A stretch of 64,000 bases of DNA from NCBI GenBank assembly GCA_017550625.1, contig JAFZOL010000011.1:1-64000 (forward strand). Direction: 5' to 3'. A program made the position numbers and the translations under genes. This document shows, piece by piece, positions 32,113 through 40,894 of the stretch. Below the pieces are notes generated by a model. The model searched no databases, had not been told where the DNA came from, and saw only the letters and a list, made by a program, of their open reading frames with translations. Source of the DNA: Clostridia bacterium. Lineage in GTDB: Bacteria; Bacillota; Clostridia; Oscillospirales; Acutalibacteraceae. Position 1 is the first letter of the stretch, and each line of letters starts with the position of its first letter.

Positions 32113-34461
32113 TCAGTCTTCGTCTTCATCGTCGGCGGGTTCGTCGGGCGTGTCGCCGCCCGGCTCTTCGCCGCCGCCTTCGTTTTCTTCACCGTTGCCC
32201 TCGTCAGGCTCATCGTTTCCTTCGTCGGGACCTTCGTCCTCGTTTCCGGGGCCCTCGTCCGGCTCGCCGGCGGGCTCGCCGTTTTCGGTCTCATCGGTCG
32301 GCGTTTCGGCGTCGGGCTCGGTAAGGTCGTCACCCGTGGTCTCTTCGGTCGAGGTCTCGGTCTCGCCGTAATAGGCCGCCGGCAGGTAGGCGCTGTCGTC
32401 GTACCAGACGGCGTTCTTGTTGATCTCCTCGCTCTCGCCCTCGCGCAGCTGGCGCGCCACGATCACGAGACGGCCGGAATCGAACTGGTAGCGGTAGCAG
32501 GTGTAGAGCGTGAGGATGTTGTCGTATTCGTTCACGTCGACGCCCGTGTGGATCAGCGAGCGCTCTTTCATGCCGTTGACGACGTAAAGGAAGTGGCTGC
32601 CCGAATAGAAATCAGAATAGAGGTAATCGAAGCTCTTGCCGTTGTCGTCGGCGGGGTTCGCGTTCGTGAGCATCACGGCGAAGATCTTCCACTTCGTGGT
32701 TTCATACAGCGTGTCGAGCGTGATGATCGGATAGTCGCGCATCGTCTGGGCCTTGGTGTAGCGCTCGAGGATGTTGAAAATGAGGCCGTCGTGCGTGTTG
32801 TGGCCGTAGATGATGATATTCTTCGAAAAGCCGTCTTTGCCCATGCGGGAATCCGCCTTGACGTAGGGCGTGCCGTAGCGGCTCTTCTGCTTATACATGT
32901 CGCGGTAGAGATAGAAGTTGTCGTCCGACGCCTGCACGAGGACGGTGTCGAGGCCGAGGCCCTCGATGGCCACCCTGCCGACCACGTCCTGATTGATGGC
33001 GTAGCGGTAGGCGAACTTCACGTTCATGCCCTCGGGGAACTCGACGTCGGGGTACTGCGCCTTGATGGCGACCCAGAGCTCGGCCTGCTCTTCGGGCGTG
33101 AGGTTCTCGAGCGAGGCGATCTCGTCGGTGACCGTTTTGTTGGTGCGGTACATCCTGAACCACGGGGTGAACGTGAGCACGAACACCACGAGGGCGGCGA
33201 CCATGATGATGAACATCAGGATGCGGAACACCTTGCGCGCCTTTTCACTGCCCGGATCGTCCCTGACCGGGAACACGCCGCGCAGATAGCGGCGGAAGCC
33301 CTCTTTCGAGAATCTGGCCTTGAGCGAGAAGGCGAGCTTTTCGCCCTTGCCCTTTTTATAGATCATTTCCTGCGGGGTATCGTCGACGGCGATATGCTCC
33401 ACGAGCTCGTTTTCATCGGGCAGCCCGCTCTTTCTGCGGGGCTCGAAACGGAGCTCCGGGGCGGCCTTTTGGGCGCTTGCCGGTCTCTCCCGCCCCGACG
33501 ACGTCCACCTGTAATCGTTGTCTGCCACTTGCTTCTCCTTTTCCCTCAGCTTCTCTTCGGAGCGAAGCCTTGCGTTCTCTTTTTTATTTTCCTCTTCCAG
33601 CATCTCGCGGCGGCGCTGCGCCTTGCTGACCGTTTCGGCCCATTTCTCGCGGAACGCGGCGTTCTTTTCGTCCGCCGCCGTGAACATCTGCAGCACGGCG
33701 TCGTCCACGAGCGCCTTTTCGGCCCCCGTGAGCCCCTCGTCTTCTTCCCCCGCGACGGGCTTCACGGTGCGGACCTCTTTTTTCATCTCTTCTTCATCGC
33801 GCGCCTTGCCGATCACGGGGGTGAGAAAATCCTCATGCCCCACGCTCACGGGCGTTCTGCCCGCGCGGGCGCGCGCCGACGCGCCGGGCGCGTTTTTCTC
33901 GGCCTGCGGGTCCTGCCCCACGAAGCGGAAGGTATCCCCGAGGTTCCTGCCCCCCGAGGTGACGCCGGAACGGCGCATCTCGTCGATCCTGCCCGCCTCT
34001 TCTTTCGCCTGCTGCTCCCAGTCGGCGTCGAACACCACGCGCTCGCCGTCGGCGACGGACGCCTCGGGATACACGACGCTGCCGTCGGGCGTGAAGGTGG
34101 GACGCGCCTCGGGCGGCGTTTCTTCGCTGACGTAGATGTCGCGCACCGAGGGGGCGAGCTTGCGGCGGATGCGCGCCTCGGTCTCGCGGTCGACGGGGCC
34201 GCCGTCGGCGGAGATGTGGGACTCAAGGTCCTCGTCGACGTGGCGGCGGAAGATGCGCCCCGTGTCGACGTCGGCGTCGTCGGCCAAACCGCCGCCCGCG
34301 CCGAGGTATTTGTTCATCATCGAATGGAACGACTCGTTGTAAGACCCGCTCTTGCCCAGGATCTCGCCGAGGATCTCATCCGCGTCGTCGGCCGGCTTTT
34401 TGGGCGGCAAAGCGTTTTTCAGCGCTTCGGCGACGTCGAAGTTTTCGTTTTCGTTGCTCAT
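32113..34461 (-). CDS. Class B sortase with long cytoplasmic region and acidic outer tail
   Basis: 782 residues versus about 220-280 for typical SrtB. Residues 1 to about 445 are charged and low-complexity (predicted disordered, cytoplasmic); the TM helix is KVFRILMFIIMVAALVVFVL. The sortase domain follows with catalytic His in IIIYGHNTHDG, Cys in NILTLYTCYRY and Arg in GRLVIVARQL, so it should be active in attaching proteins to the wall. The last ~100 residues are Glu/Asp/Pro/Gly/Thr repeats (EDEGPDEGNDEPDEG). Ten bases separate it from the sortase gene upstream. Its substrates are not identified; no typical sorting signal is visible in the window's secreted proteins. Confidence 0.88.
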   Translation of the reverse strand: MSNENENFDVAEALKNALPPKKPADDADEILGEILGKSGSYNESFHSMMNKYLGAGGGLADDADVDTGRIFRRHVDEDLESHISADGGPVDRETEARIRRKLAPSVRDIYVSEETPPEARPTFTPDGSVVYPEASVADGERVVFDADWEQQAKEEAGRIDEMRRSGVTSGGRNLGDTFRFVGQDPQAEKNAPGASARARAGRTPVSVGHEDFLTPVIGKARDEEEMKKEVRTVKPVAGEEDEGLTGAEKALVDDAVLQMFTAADEKNAAFREKWAETVSKAQRRREMLEEENKKENARLRSEEKLREKEKQVADNDYRWTSSGRERPASAQKAAPELRFEPRRKSGLPDENELVEHIAVDDTPQEMIYKKGKGEKLAFSLKARFSKEGFRRYLRGVFPVRDDPGSEKARKVFRILMFIIMVAALVVFVLTFTPWFRMYRTNKTVTDEIASLENLTPEEQAELWVAIKAQYPDVEFPEGMNVKFAYRYAINQDVVGRVAIEGLGLDTVLVQASDDNFYLYRDMYKQKSRYGTPYVKADSRMGKDGFSKNIIIYGHNTHDGLIFNILERYTKAQTMRDYPIITLDTLYETTKWKIFAVMLTNANPADDNGKSFDYLYSDFYSGSHFLYVVNGMKERSLIHTGVDVNEYDNILTLYTCYRYQFDSGRLVIVARQLREGESEEINKNAVWYDDSAYLPAAYYGETETSTEETTGDDLTEPDAETPTDETENGEPAGEPDEGPGNEDEGPDEGNDEPDEGNGEENEGGGEEPGGDTPDEPADDEDED

Positions 34462-34470
34462 GCGGCCTCC

Positions 34471-35568
34471 TTAAAATCCGAATACGGGCGTGTTGAGATA
34501 GGGGTTCGCGATCCCCTTCTGATCGTAATAGCGCTGCGGCATGCGGGGCGAGGGGTTTTGCACCGCGCCGGAAACATCCACCGTGTCGCTCTCGCCGTCG
34601 CGCACGAGCCTGCCGTAGAGCACGCTGCGGATCTCGTAATACGCGCCGCCTTTGTTGAGCAGATACGAGCAGGTGGACAGGCAGATGATCTTGTCGGTGG
34701 CGACGACGTCCACCGCCGGGTTCCAGAACCAGCTGCGGCGGCTGACCTCGGCGATGTAGCCCGGCATCTGCTCGGGGCTGACGTAAGTGTTCCAGTAATA
34801 GAAGACCTTGCCGTTGTCGTCTTCCTCTTCCACCGCGGTGACCATGCAGGCGAAGATCTTCCAGCGGTAGAATTCGCCGTAGAGGTTCTCGGTCTCGATG
34901 ATCGGGTGGGATTTGTAATACTCGACGTTCAGGTAGTTTTCGATCTCGTAGAACGCGAGGTCGTGCTCGGAGAAATGGTGGCCCCACACCACGGTGACGT
35001 TGTTGAGATAGTCGCGCTTGCCGGGGCCGAAAACGTTGCGGTAGTCGATCCACACCGAGCCGCGCCGGTCGTATTCGCCGTAAAAGTTGAGTCGCTCGTA
35101 ATAGGTGTTGGTCGGGCCCTTCATCAGCGGAGAGTCGATGCACGTACCGGGCACGCGGATCCAGCCCACCACGTCTTCGTTCGTGGCGTAGAGCCGGTAA
35201 AAGTCGGGCGACAGGCCGTCGGGCAGCCTTACGCCCCTGAGCAGCGGCGTGAGGTCGGCATTGACCTTCGTGACGTCGAACACCGGCAGCGCGCGCACCT
35301 CGAACCCGGGCGCTTCCTCAGCCGTCTGGGGCGGCGTGTCGGCGCTGAGATCGGCCTGCAGGCGGGCGTTGGCGCTCTTGGCGAAATAGCCGTACCCCGC
35401 CGCGATCAGATAAATCGCCGCCGCCGCGTTGAGCAGCACGAGCACGATGACCCGGTTTCTCGCTTTTCTTTCATCGGACGCCCGCGGCTTTTTGCCGCCT
35501 TCGCCGGTCTTCGGTTCGATGTCGGTCAAATCGTCGAGATACAGACCGTCTTCCCGTTCCCTATCCAT
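34471..35568 (-). CDS. Class B sortase
   Basis: 365 residues. Short cytoplasmic head, TM at about 38-62 (VIVLVLLNAAAAIYLIAAGYGYF), then a class B sortase domain: NEDVVGWIRVPGTCIDSPLM, catalytic His in VVWGHHFSEHD, Cys in ICLSTCSYLL and Arg in YGRLVRDGES. A ~35-residue tail ends in NTPVFGF. First gene of the six-gene unit running to mcsAB, with a promoter at 35645-35673. Sequence differs strongly from the second sortase, so the two may have different substrates. Confidence 0.9.
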   Translation of the reverse strand: MDREREDGLYLDDLTDIEPKTGEGGKKPRASDERKARNRVIVLVLLNAAAAIYLIAAGYGYFAKSANARLQADLSADTPPQTAEEAPGFEVRALPVFDVTKVNADLTPLLRGVRLPDGLSPDFYRLYATNEDVVGWIRVPGTCIDSPLMKGPTNTYYERLNFYGEYDRRGSVWIDYRNVFGPGKRDYLNNVTVVWGHHFSEHDLAFYEIENYLNVEYYKSHPIIETENLYGEFYRWKIFACMVTAVEEEDDNGKVFYYWNTYVSPEQMPGYIAEVSRRSWFWNPAVDVVATDKIICLSTCSYLLNKGGAYYEIRSVLYGRLVRDGESDTVDVSGAVQNPSPRMPQRYYDQKGIANPYLNTPVFGF

Positions 35569-35644
35569 GTAAAAGCTCCCTTACGTTTGCTGTAAACTTC
35601 TTTTTTATACGCGCATTAAATAAATACAATATGTAGTCCATTCT

Positions 35645-35673
35645 ATAATAGCACAAGTGATATTATATTACAA
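35645..35673 (-). promoter_or_regulatory. Promoter of the sortase-to-mcsAB unit
   Basis: TTGTAA (35668-35673), 17-bp spacer, TATTAT (35645-35650) on the minus strand. It is divergent from the apbE promoter and only 23 bp from its -35. Confidence 0.7.
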
Positions 35674-35696
35674 GAGTTAATTTTTGCTGAAATCGC

Positions 35697-35725
35697 TTTA
35701 CTTCCGTCGAAGGAAATGCTATAAT
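35697..35725 (+). promoter_or_regulatory. Promoter of apbE and the rnf region
   Basis: TTTACT (35697-35702), 17-bp spacer, perfect TATAAT (35720-35725), 37 bp before the apbE ATG. Confidence 0.75.
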
Positions 35726-35762
35726 TCAATAGATAATGCCCTTTGCCGGACCGGAGGCCCCC

Positions 35763-36788
35763 ATGAAACGTTTTGCCGCCCTGAGCCTTGCTCTGCTCAT
35801 ACTGCTGCTGCCCGCCTGCCGGGGCGACGACGGCATGGTGCTGAGCGGCAATTTTGCCATGGGCAGCTATCTGAGCGTAGAGACTTACGCGGGCGAAAAG
35901 GGCGAAAAACTCGGGTTCGAGATCATCCGCGACATCCGGGCGCTTGACGACGAGATCTCGGCCACGCAAAACGGTTCCGCACTCTCGAAGCTGATCGCGA
36001 AGGGATCCGGAAAGCCCGGAGAACCCCTTTTCAGCTTATTGGAGCGCGCCGTGAGGCTCGGGGAAGAGAGCGGCGGGGCGCTCGACGTTTCGCTCGGCGC
36101 CGTGACCGCCTTGTGGGGCTTTTCGACCGAAACGCCGCAAAAGCCCGGCGACGACGCCGTCGCCGAAGCGATGAAAAGCGCGGGCCTCGGCAATATCACG
36201 TTCGACGGCGATAACGTCACGCTTTTGAACGGCGTGCGCCCCGAGCTCGGGGCCGTGGGCAAGGGCGCCGCGCTGGACGCGGCCGCGAAGCGCCTCAACG
36301 GAAAAGACGTGCCGGCGGTCGTCACGTTCGGCGGCAGCGTGCTGCTGTACGGCGAAAAGCCGGACGGCGGCGGCTGGACCGTGGGCGTGCGCGACCCGGC
36401 GGGGGAAACGTCGGACGCGTATTTCGCGACCCTCGCCTTTGCTTCTGAAAAAGACAAAGCCGTGTTCATCTCCACCTCGGGCAGCTACGAAAAGACCTTC
36501 ACCGAGGACGGAAAAACCTATCACCATATCCTCGACCCGAAAACGGGCTATCCCGTCGAAAACGGGCTCGTCAGCGTCACCGCCGTCGCGGAAGACGGGT
36601 TTTTGAGCGACGCCCTCTCGACCGCCCTGTTCGTGATGGGAAAAACCGACGACGCGCTCGGGCTGTGCAAAAAATATCTGCTCGGCGCGGTGTTCGTGTA
36701 TGCGGACGGGACCGTGTTCGTCACCGAAAGGCTAAGAGACGCGTTCACGCTCAAGTCGGAAGCCTACCGAACGGAGAGCCCGTCATGA
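35763..36788 (+). CDS. apbE: FAD:protein FMN transferase ApbE (lipoprotein)
   Basis: 341 residues from ATG 35763 (GGAGG upstream). Lipoprotein signal LALLILLLPAC. It transfers FMN from FAD to threonine on target proteins outside the membrane, here most likely RnfD and RnfG. Family motifs: FAMGSYLSVETYAG, GALDVSLGAVTALWGFSTET, GAVGKGAALDAAAKRL, FGGSVLLYG, FISTSGSYEKTF, YHHILDPKTGYPVENG and SDALSTALFVMG. Normal length. Heads the cluster apbE-NusG_II-Gx-rnfCDGEAB; its TGA overlaps the next ATG (ATGA). Confidence 0.96.
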   Translation: MKRFAALSLALLILLLPACRGDDGMVLSGNFAMGSYLSVETYAGEKGEKLGFEIIRDIRALDDEISATQNGSALSKLIAKGSGKPGEPLFSLLERAVRLGEESGGALDVSLGAVTALWGFSTETPQKPGDDAVAEAMKSAGLGNITFDGDNVTLLNGVRPELGAVGKGAALDAAAKRLNGKDVPAVVTFGGSVLLYGEKPDGGGWTVGVRDPAGETSDAYFATLAFASEKDKAVFISTSGSYEKTFTEDGKTYHHILDPKTGYPVENGLVSVTAVAEDGFLSDALSTALFVMGKTDDALGLCKKYLLGAVFVYADGTVFVTERLRDAFTLKSEAYRTESPS

Positions 36789-37192
36789 AGAAAAAAGAAA
36801 CTTCGACCGATAAACCGGAGAGCCGCGCGCCCCGCGTGTGGGATTTCGTAATACTCGCCGCGCTCGCCCTGGCGGCGCTCGTGATATTTCTCGTTTTCCG
36901 CGCCCCGGCGGGCGGGACGCTGACCGCGCGCGTCACCGCCGACGGCGAGACGCTTTATGAGATCGACCTCGGCACCGTGACGGAGGAACAGACGCTCACG
37001 CTCGAAAACGGCGTGGTGATCGCGCTGTATCCGGACGGGGCGAAGATCGTCAGTTCGCCCTGCAAGGGCCACGACTGCGTGCGGGCGGGCAAGCTGACCC
37101 GCGCCGGGCAGTGCGCCGTGTGCCTGCCCGAAAAAACCGTGCTGCTGCTCACGGGCGCGCCCGGGGGCGGGCCCGACGCGATCACGGGATGA
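36785..37192 (+). CDS. NusG domain II-containing membrane-anchored protein
   Basis: 135 residues. One TM helix (DFVILAALALAALVIFLVF, about 19-38) then an extracytoplasmic NusG_II beta domain with the typical PCKGHDCVRAGKLTRAGQ and CLPEKTVLLL cysteine pattern. It is regularly found beside apbE and rnf genes in Clostridia, but its function is not established. Start ATG 36785 overlaps the apbE stop by 4 bp. Confidence 0.9.
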   Translation: MKKKETSTDKPESRAPRVWDFVILAALALAALVIFLVFRAPAGGTLTARVTADGETLYEIDLGTVTEEQTLTLENGVVIALYPDGAKIVSSPCKGHDCVRAGKLTRAGQCAVCLPEKTVLLLTGAPGGGPDAITG

Positions 37193-37215
37193 CCCCCGAA
37201 CGCGGGAGGAGACCG

Positions 37216-37836
37216 ATGAAACCATCCGTCCGACGCACCGTGCTGATCGCCGTTCTCACGGCGGGGGTGCTGGCGCTTTCCATCCTCGAAAAAGCGGTCA
37301 CCGCCACGCTGCCGCTGCCCCCGGGCGTGAGGCTCGGCCTCGGCAACGTGCTGGTGCTCTTCGCCGCAGCCGCGCTGGGGCTGCCCTCGGCGCTGATCAT
37401 CACGCTGCTCAAGGCGGGGTTCGCGTTCCTGACCGGCGGGGCGGTCGCGGGACTGCTATCCCTCTCGGGCGGCGTGCTGAGCGTCCTCGTGATGACCGCG
37501 GCGCTGAAACTCTTCAAAAAGAAGCTCTCGTATATCGGCGTGTCGGCCCTCGGCGCCGTGGCGCACAACCTCGGGCAGCTTTTGGCCGTCAGCCTGACCG
37601 TCGGCAGCGGCGTTTACTGGGCGCTTGCCCCGGTGCTGCTCGTTTCGGGCGTCGCGTTCGGGGCGGTGACGGGCCTCACGCTCAACGCCGTGATGCCGGC
37701 GCTGAAGAGGTTCATGCCCGAGAAGGGCACACAGGGCACACAGGGCGCACAGGGCGCACAGGGCGCGGAGAAGGGGCCGGAGGCCGGAGGCCAGGGGCCA
37801 GGGAAAGAATCCGCGGCACCGATTACAAAGGAGTAA
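37216..37836 (+). CDS. Gx transporter family protein (heptaprenyl diphosphate synthase component I-like)
   Basis: 206 residues from ATG 37216 (GGGAGGAG upstream). Integral membrane protein with about five hydrophobic segments; signature PPGVRLGLGNVLVLFAAAALG and LLKAGFAFLTGGAVAGLLSL. The name comes from annotated homologues; its position before rnf is common in Clostridia, where it may act as a small-molecule transporter, but this is not proven. The last ~33 residues (EKGTQGTQGAQGAQGAEKG and on) are translated 9-bp and 7-bp intergenic repeats, so the C-terminus is probably a recent extension. Confidence 0.88.
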   Translation: MKPSVRRTVLIAVLTAGVLALSILEKAVTATLPLPPGVRLGLGNVLVLFAAAALGLPSALIITLLKAGFAFLTGGAVAGLLSLSGGVLSVLVMTAALKLFKKKLSYIGVSALGAVAHNLGQLLAVSLTVGSGVYWALAPVLLVSGVAFGAVTGLTLNAVMPALKRFMPEKGTQGTQGAQGAQGAEKGPEAGGQGPGKESAAPITKE

Positions 37837-37972
37837 AACAAAATCTTTCCGAAACGACCTTTTTGAAAAAAAACATATTTCCGCGAAGCCCGCTCCCCAC
37901 CCAAAATTTTGTATTTTGTATTTTGCATTTTGCATTCTATTCCGGCCCCCGGCCTCTGGCCCCCGGCCCCTC
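37724..37972. repeat. Mosaic intergenic repeat cluster C (overlaps the Gx 3' end)
   Basis: Five 9-bp units AGGGCACAC/AGGGCGCAC (37724-37768), 7-bp GGCCGGA/GGCCAGG units (37771-37803), 7-bp TTTTGTA/TTTTGCA x4 (37907-37934, the reverse complement of the TACAAAA type) and 7-bp CCTCTGG/CCCCCGG units (37942-37972). The first two arrays lie inside the Gx coding sequence; the rest is non-coding. Confidence 0.85.
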
Positions 37973-38016
37973 AAACCGGTTCATAATCCCAACTCATATA
38001 AAAGGAGGCATGTGCA

Positions 38017-39354
38017 TTGGCACACACCCGTACGAGCGCGCTGCTGAAAGCCGTCAAAAAAGGCAAAGGCGGCATCCACGCGCCCTATCACAAGATCACG
38101 GCAGAGCTGGAGACCGTCCGCATGCCCGCCCCCGAATTCGTCACCCTGCCGATGCTTCAGCACATCGGCGCGCCCTGCACCCCCACGGTGAAAAAGGGCG
38201 ACTACGTGGCCGTGGGGCAGGTCGTGGGCGACTCCGACAAGTTCCTGAGCGTGCCGATCCACGCGTCCGTTTCGGGCGTGGTGGAGAGCGTGCAGGACGT
38301 GAAGCTCGCCAACGGCACCATGGCGCCCGCCGTGGTGATCCGCAGCGACGGCGAAATGAAGCTGTTTGAAGGCATCGAGCCGCCCGTCGTCAACAACAAG
38401 GAGGACCTCGTGAAGGCGATCCGCGCGTCGGGCCTCGTGGGCCTCGGCGGCGCGGGATTCCCGTCGTTCGTGAAGCTCACCGTGAAGGACGACAAGCCCA
38501 TCGACACCCTCGTGGTGAACGCCGCCGAATGCGAGCCCTATATCACCGTGGACTACCGCGAGTGCATCGAGAACTCGTGGAACATCTATTCCGGCGTGAA
38601 GGCGCTGCAGGAGCTCTTGCAACTTCAGCGCGTGATCATCGCGGTGGAGGACAACAAGCCCGAGGCGATCAAGGTGCTGAAATCCATCGCGGACAAGGAC
38701 GACTCGGTGTTCGTGATGGGGCTCAAATCCCGCTATCCGCAGGGCGCGGAAAAGATGATGGTGCTCTCCGCCACCGGGCGCGTGGTGCCCGAAGGCAAGC
38801 TGCCCGCCGACGTGGGCGTGATCGTGATGAACGTGGCGAGCGTGGCGTTCACGGCGCGGTACTTAAAGCTCGGCAAGCCCCTCGTGAGCCGCAGCGTGAC
38901 CGTGTCGGGCGACTGCATCAAAAACCCGATGAACGTGCGCGTGCCGATCGGGACGAGCCTGAGGGATATCGTGGAGTTCTGCGGCGGCTTTACCGAAGAG
39001 CCCGCGAAGCTCATCTGCGGCGGCCCGATGATGGGCACGGCGATCACGTCGCTGGACGTGCCGCTGCTCAAGAGCAACAACGCGGTGCTCGCGCTCTCGG
39101 CAAAGAACGCCGGCCTCAAGAAAGAGACGGCCTGCATCCGCTGCGGGCGCTGCCACGCGGCGTGCCCGATGAACCTCGTGCCGACCAACATTGAAAAATA
39201 CGCCCTGAAGGGCGACGCCGAGACCCTTGCAGCCATGGGCACCATGGTGTGCATGGAGTGCGGCTCCTGCGCCTATTCGTGCCCCGCGGGCAAACCGCTG
39301 GTGCAGTATATGCGCCTTGCGAAATCCATCGTGAAGGAGGCGGCGAAGAAATAA
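38017..39354 (+). CDS. rnfC: Rnf complex subunit RnfC (NADH-binding, Fe-S)
   Basis: 445 residues. TTG 38017 is the start: GGAGG at 38004-38008 gives 8-nt spacing, and the nearer ATG (38010) is out of frame. RnfC carries electrons between NAD and the complex. Features: KGGIHAPYHK, PMLQHIGAPC, nucleotide/FMN-binding GLVGLGGAGFPSFVKL and NAAECEPYI, and two [4Fe-4S] motifs CIRCGRCHAACP and CMECGSCAYSCP near the C-terminus. First of rnfCDGEAB, all overlapping or nearly so, which indicates one operon for a ferredoxin:NAD oxidoreductase ion pump. Confidence 0.96.
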   Translation: MAHTRTSALLKAVKKGKGGIHAPYHKITAELETVRMPAPEFVTLPMLQHIGAPCTPTVKKGDYVAVGQVVGDSDKFLSVPIHASVSGVVESVQDVKLANGTMAPAVVIRSDGEMKLFEGIEPPVVNNKEDLVKAIRASGLVGLGGAGFPSFVKLTVKDDKPIDTLVVNAAECEPYITVDYRECIENSWNIYSGVKALQELLQLQRVIIAVEDNKPEAIKVLKSIADKDDSVFVMGLKSRYPQGAEKMMVLSATGRVVPEGKLPADVGVIVMNVASVAFTARYLKLGKPLVSRSVTVSGDCIKNPMNVRVPIGTSLRDIVEFCGGFTEEPAKLICGGPMMGTAITSLDVPLLKSNNAVLALSAKNAGLKKETACIRCGRCHAACPMNLVPTNIEKYALKGDAETLAAMGTMVCMECGSCAYSCPAGKPLVQYMRLAKSIVKEAAKK

Positions 39355-40328
39355 TGGAAGACAAGAAGACCCTGTATACCGTGAGCGCCTCGCCCCACGC
39401 GAAGAACCCCTCGTCGGCCGCGGGCGTGATGCTGGACGTGATCATTGCCCTGCTGCCCGCCGGCGTGATGGGCACGATCGTGTTCGGTCTCAAAGCGCTC
39501 GCCGTGATCGGCGTGTGCGTCGCGAGCGCCGTCGCGTTTGAATTCCTGTATACGAAGCTCATGAAGAAAAGCGTCACGGTGGGCGACCTTTCCGCCGTGG
39601 TCACGGGCTTGCTGCTCGCCTATAACCTGCCGGTGGACATTCCGCTGTGGATGTGCCTCATCGGCAGCTTCGTGGCGATCGTGGTGGTCAAGCAGTTCTT
39701 CGGCGGGCTGGGGCAGAACTTCGCGAACCCCGCCATCACCGCGCGCATCGTGCTGTTGGTGTCGTTCGCCGGCTCGATGACGAAATTCGCCGACCCGAAG
39801 CTCCCCGACGCCGTGACCGGCGCGACGCCCCTGGCGGTGCTCGGCGGCGCCGAGGGCGAACTGCCGACGCTGTTGCAGATGCTGTTCGGCGTGAAGGGCG
39901 GGTGCATCGGCGAAGTGTCGGGCGCAGCATTGCTGCTCGGCGCGCTTTACCTGCTCGCGCGGCGCGTGATCTCGTGGCGCATCCCCGTCGCCTTCATCGG
40001 CTCGGCCGCGATCTTCATGCTGATCTATTCGAAGGGCGACTTTGAGTATACCGCCTATGAGCTGCTCGCGGGCGGCCTGCTGCTCGGCGCCCTGTTCATG
40101 GCCACCGACTATACCACGAGCCCCATCAATAAGACGGGCAAGCTCGTGTTCGGCATCGGCTGCGGCGTGCTGACGTGCGTGATCAGGCTTTACGGCTCGC
40201 TGCCCGAAGGCGTGTCGTATTCGATTTTGCTGATGAACATCTTAACGCCCCTCATTGAAAAGGCGACGATGCCGAAATATTTCGGCAAGCTCAAGAAGAA
40301 AAAGACGAAGGAGGGCAAGGCCGCATGA
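39354..40328 (+). CDS. rnfD: Rnf complex subunit RnfD (flavinylated membrane protein)
   Basis: 324 residues; ATG 39354 overlaps the rnfC TAA by one base, with AAGGAGG upstream. Multi-pass membrane subunit. AVTGATPLAVL (Thr near 157) matches the site where ApbE attaches FMN. Other signatures: VSASPHAKNPSSAAGVMLDV, GGLGQNFANPAITARI, FMATDYTTSPINKTGKL. Confidence 0.96.
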   Translation: MEDKKTLYTVSASPHAKNPSSAAGVMLDVIIALLPAGVMGTIVFGLKALAVIGVCVASAVAFEFLYTKLMKKSVTVGDLSAVVTGLLLAYNLPVDIPLWMCLIGSFVAIVVVKQFFGGLGQNFANPAITARIVLLVSFAGSMTKFADPKLPDAVTGATPLAVLGGAEGELPTLLQMLFGVKGGCIGEVSGAALLLGALYLLARRVISWRIPVAFIGSAAIFMLIYSKGDFEYTAYELLAGGLLLGALFMATDYTTSPINKTGKLVFGIGCGVLTCVIRLYGSLPEGVSYSILLMNILTPLIEKATMPKYFGKLKKKKTKEGKAA

Positions 40329-40894
40329 AAAAGAAAGACGTGAAAGCGATCGTCGGCACGGCTCTTTCTCTCCTGCTCATCTGCGCCGTGGCCGCGGGCC
40401 TCGTGGCGCTGGTGAACTCGGTGACCGCCCCGAAGATCGCCGAAGCCGACGAAAACGCGAAGACCGAATCCATCCGGGACATTCTGGAGGACGCCGAGAC
40501 CATCGACGACCTCGCGCTCGAGGGCGCCGAAGGGTACGTCGGAAAGGGCGCGGACGGCGCGACCGTGGGGTACGTGTTCGTGACCGAGGCGAGCGGCTAT
40601 AACGGCAGGCTCAAGGTGATGACGGGCTTCACGCCCGACGGCATGGTGAAGAAGATCTCGATTTTGACCATCAACGACACCCCCGGCCTCGGCATGAAGG
40701 CGAAAAACGACGACTTCAAGAATCAATTCAACGATACCGACGGCGAGCTGACCGTCGTGAAGAACGGCGAACCGGAACAGAACGAGATCCAGGCGATCAC
40801 GAGCGCCACCATCACGTCGAAGGGCGTGGTCAAGGCGGTCAACGACGCGCGGGCGCTTTTTGAAAAGGTTGCCGGAAAGGAGGCGGACGCGTAA
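40325..40894 (+). CDS. rnfG: Rnf complex subunit RnfG (FMN-binding)
   Basis: 189 residues. N-terminal TM anchor then an extracytoplasmic FMN-binding domain. AITSATITSKGVVKAVND (Thr near 158) is the covalent-FMN motif recognised by ApbE, and INDTPGLGMKA is a family signature. Overlaps rnfD by 4 bp (ATGA). Confidence 0.95.
   Translation: MKKKDVKAIVGTALSLLLICAVAAGLVALVNSVTAPKIAEADENAKTESIRDILEDAETIDDLALEGAEGYVGKGADGATVGYVFVTEASGYNGRLKVMTGFTPDGMVKKISILTINDTPGLGMKAKNDDFKNQFNDTDGELTVVKNGEPEQNEIQAITSATITSKGVVKAVNDARALFEKVAGKEADA

Noticed and set aside
24874..35568. ctsR or a complete ctsR-mcsA-mcsB-clpC operon
   Set aside because: No CtsR-like gene was found, and a terminator separates mcsAB from clpC.
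31738..35595. A 1,285-codon plus-strand frame opposite the sortases
   Set aside because: Low-complexity antisense shadow; the minus strand has complete sortases with ribosome sites.
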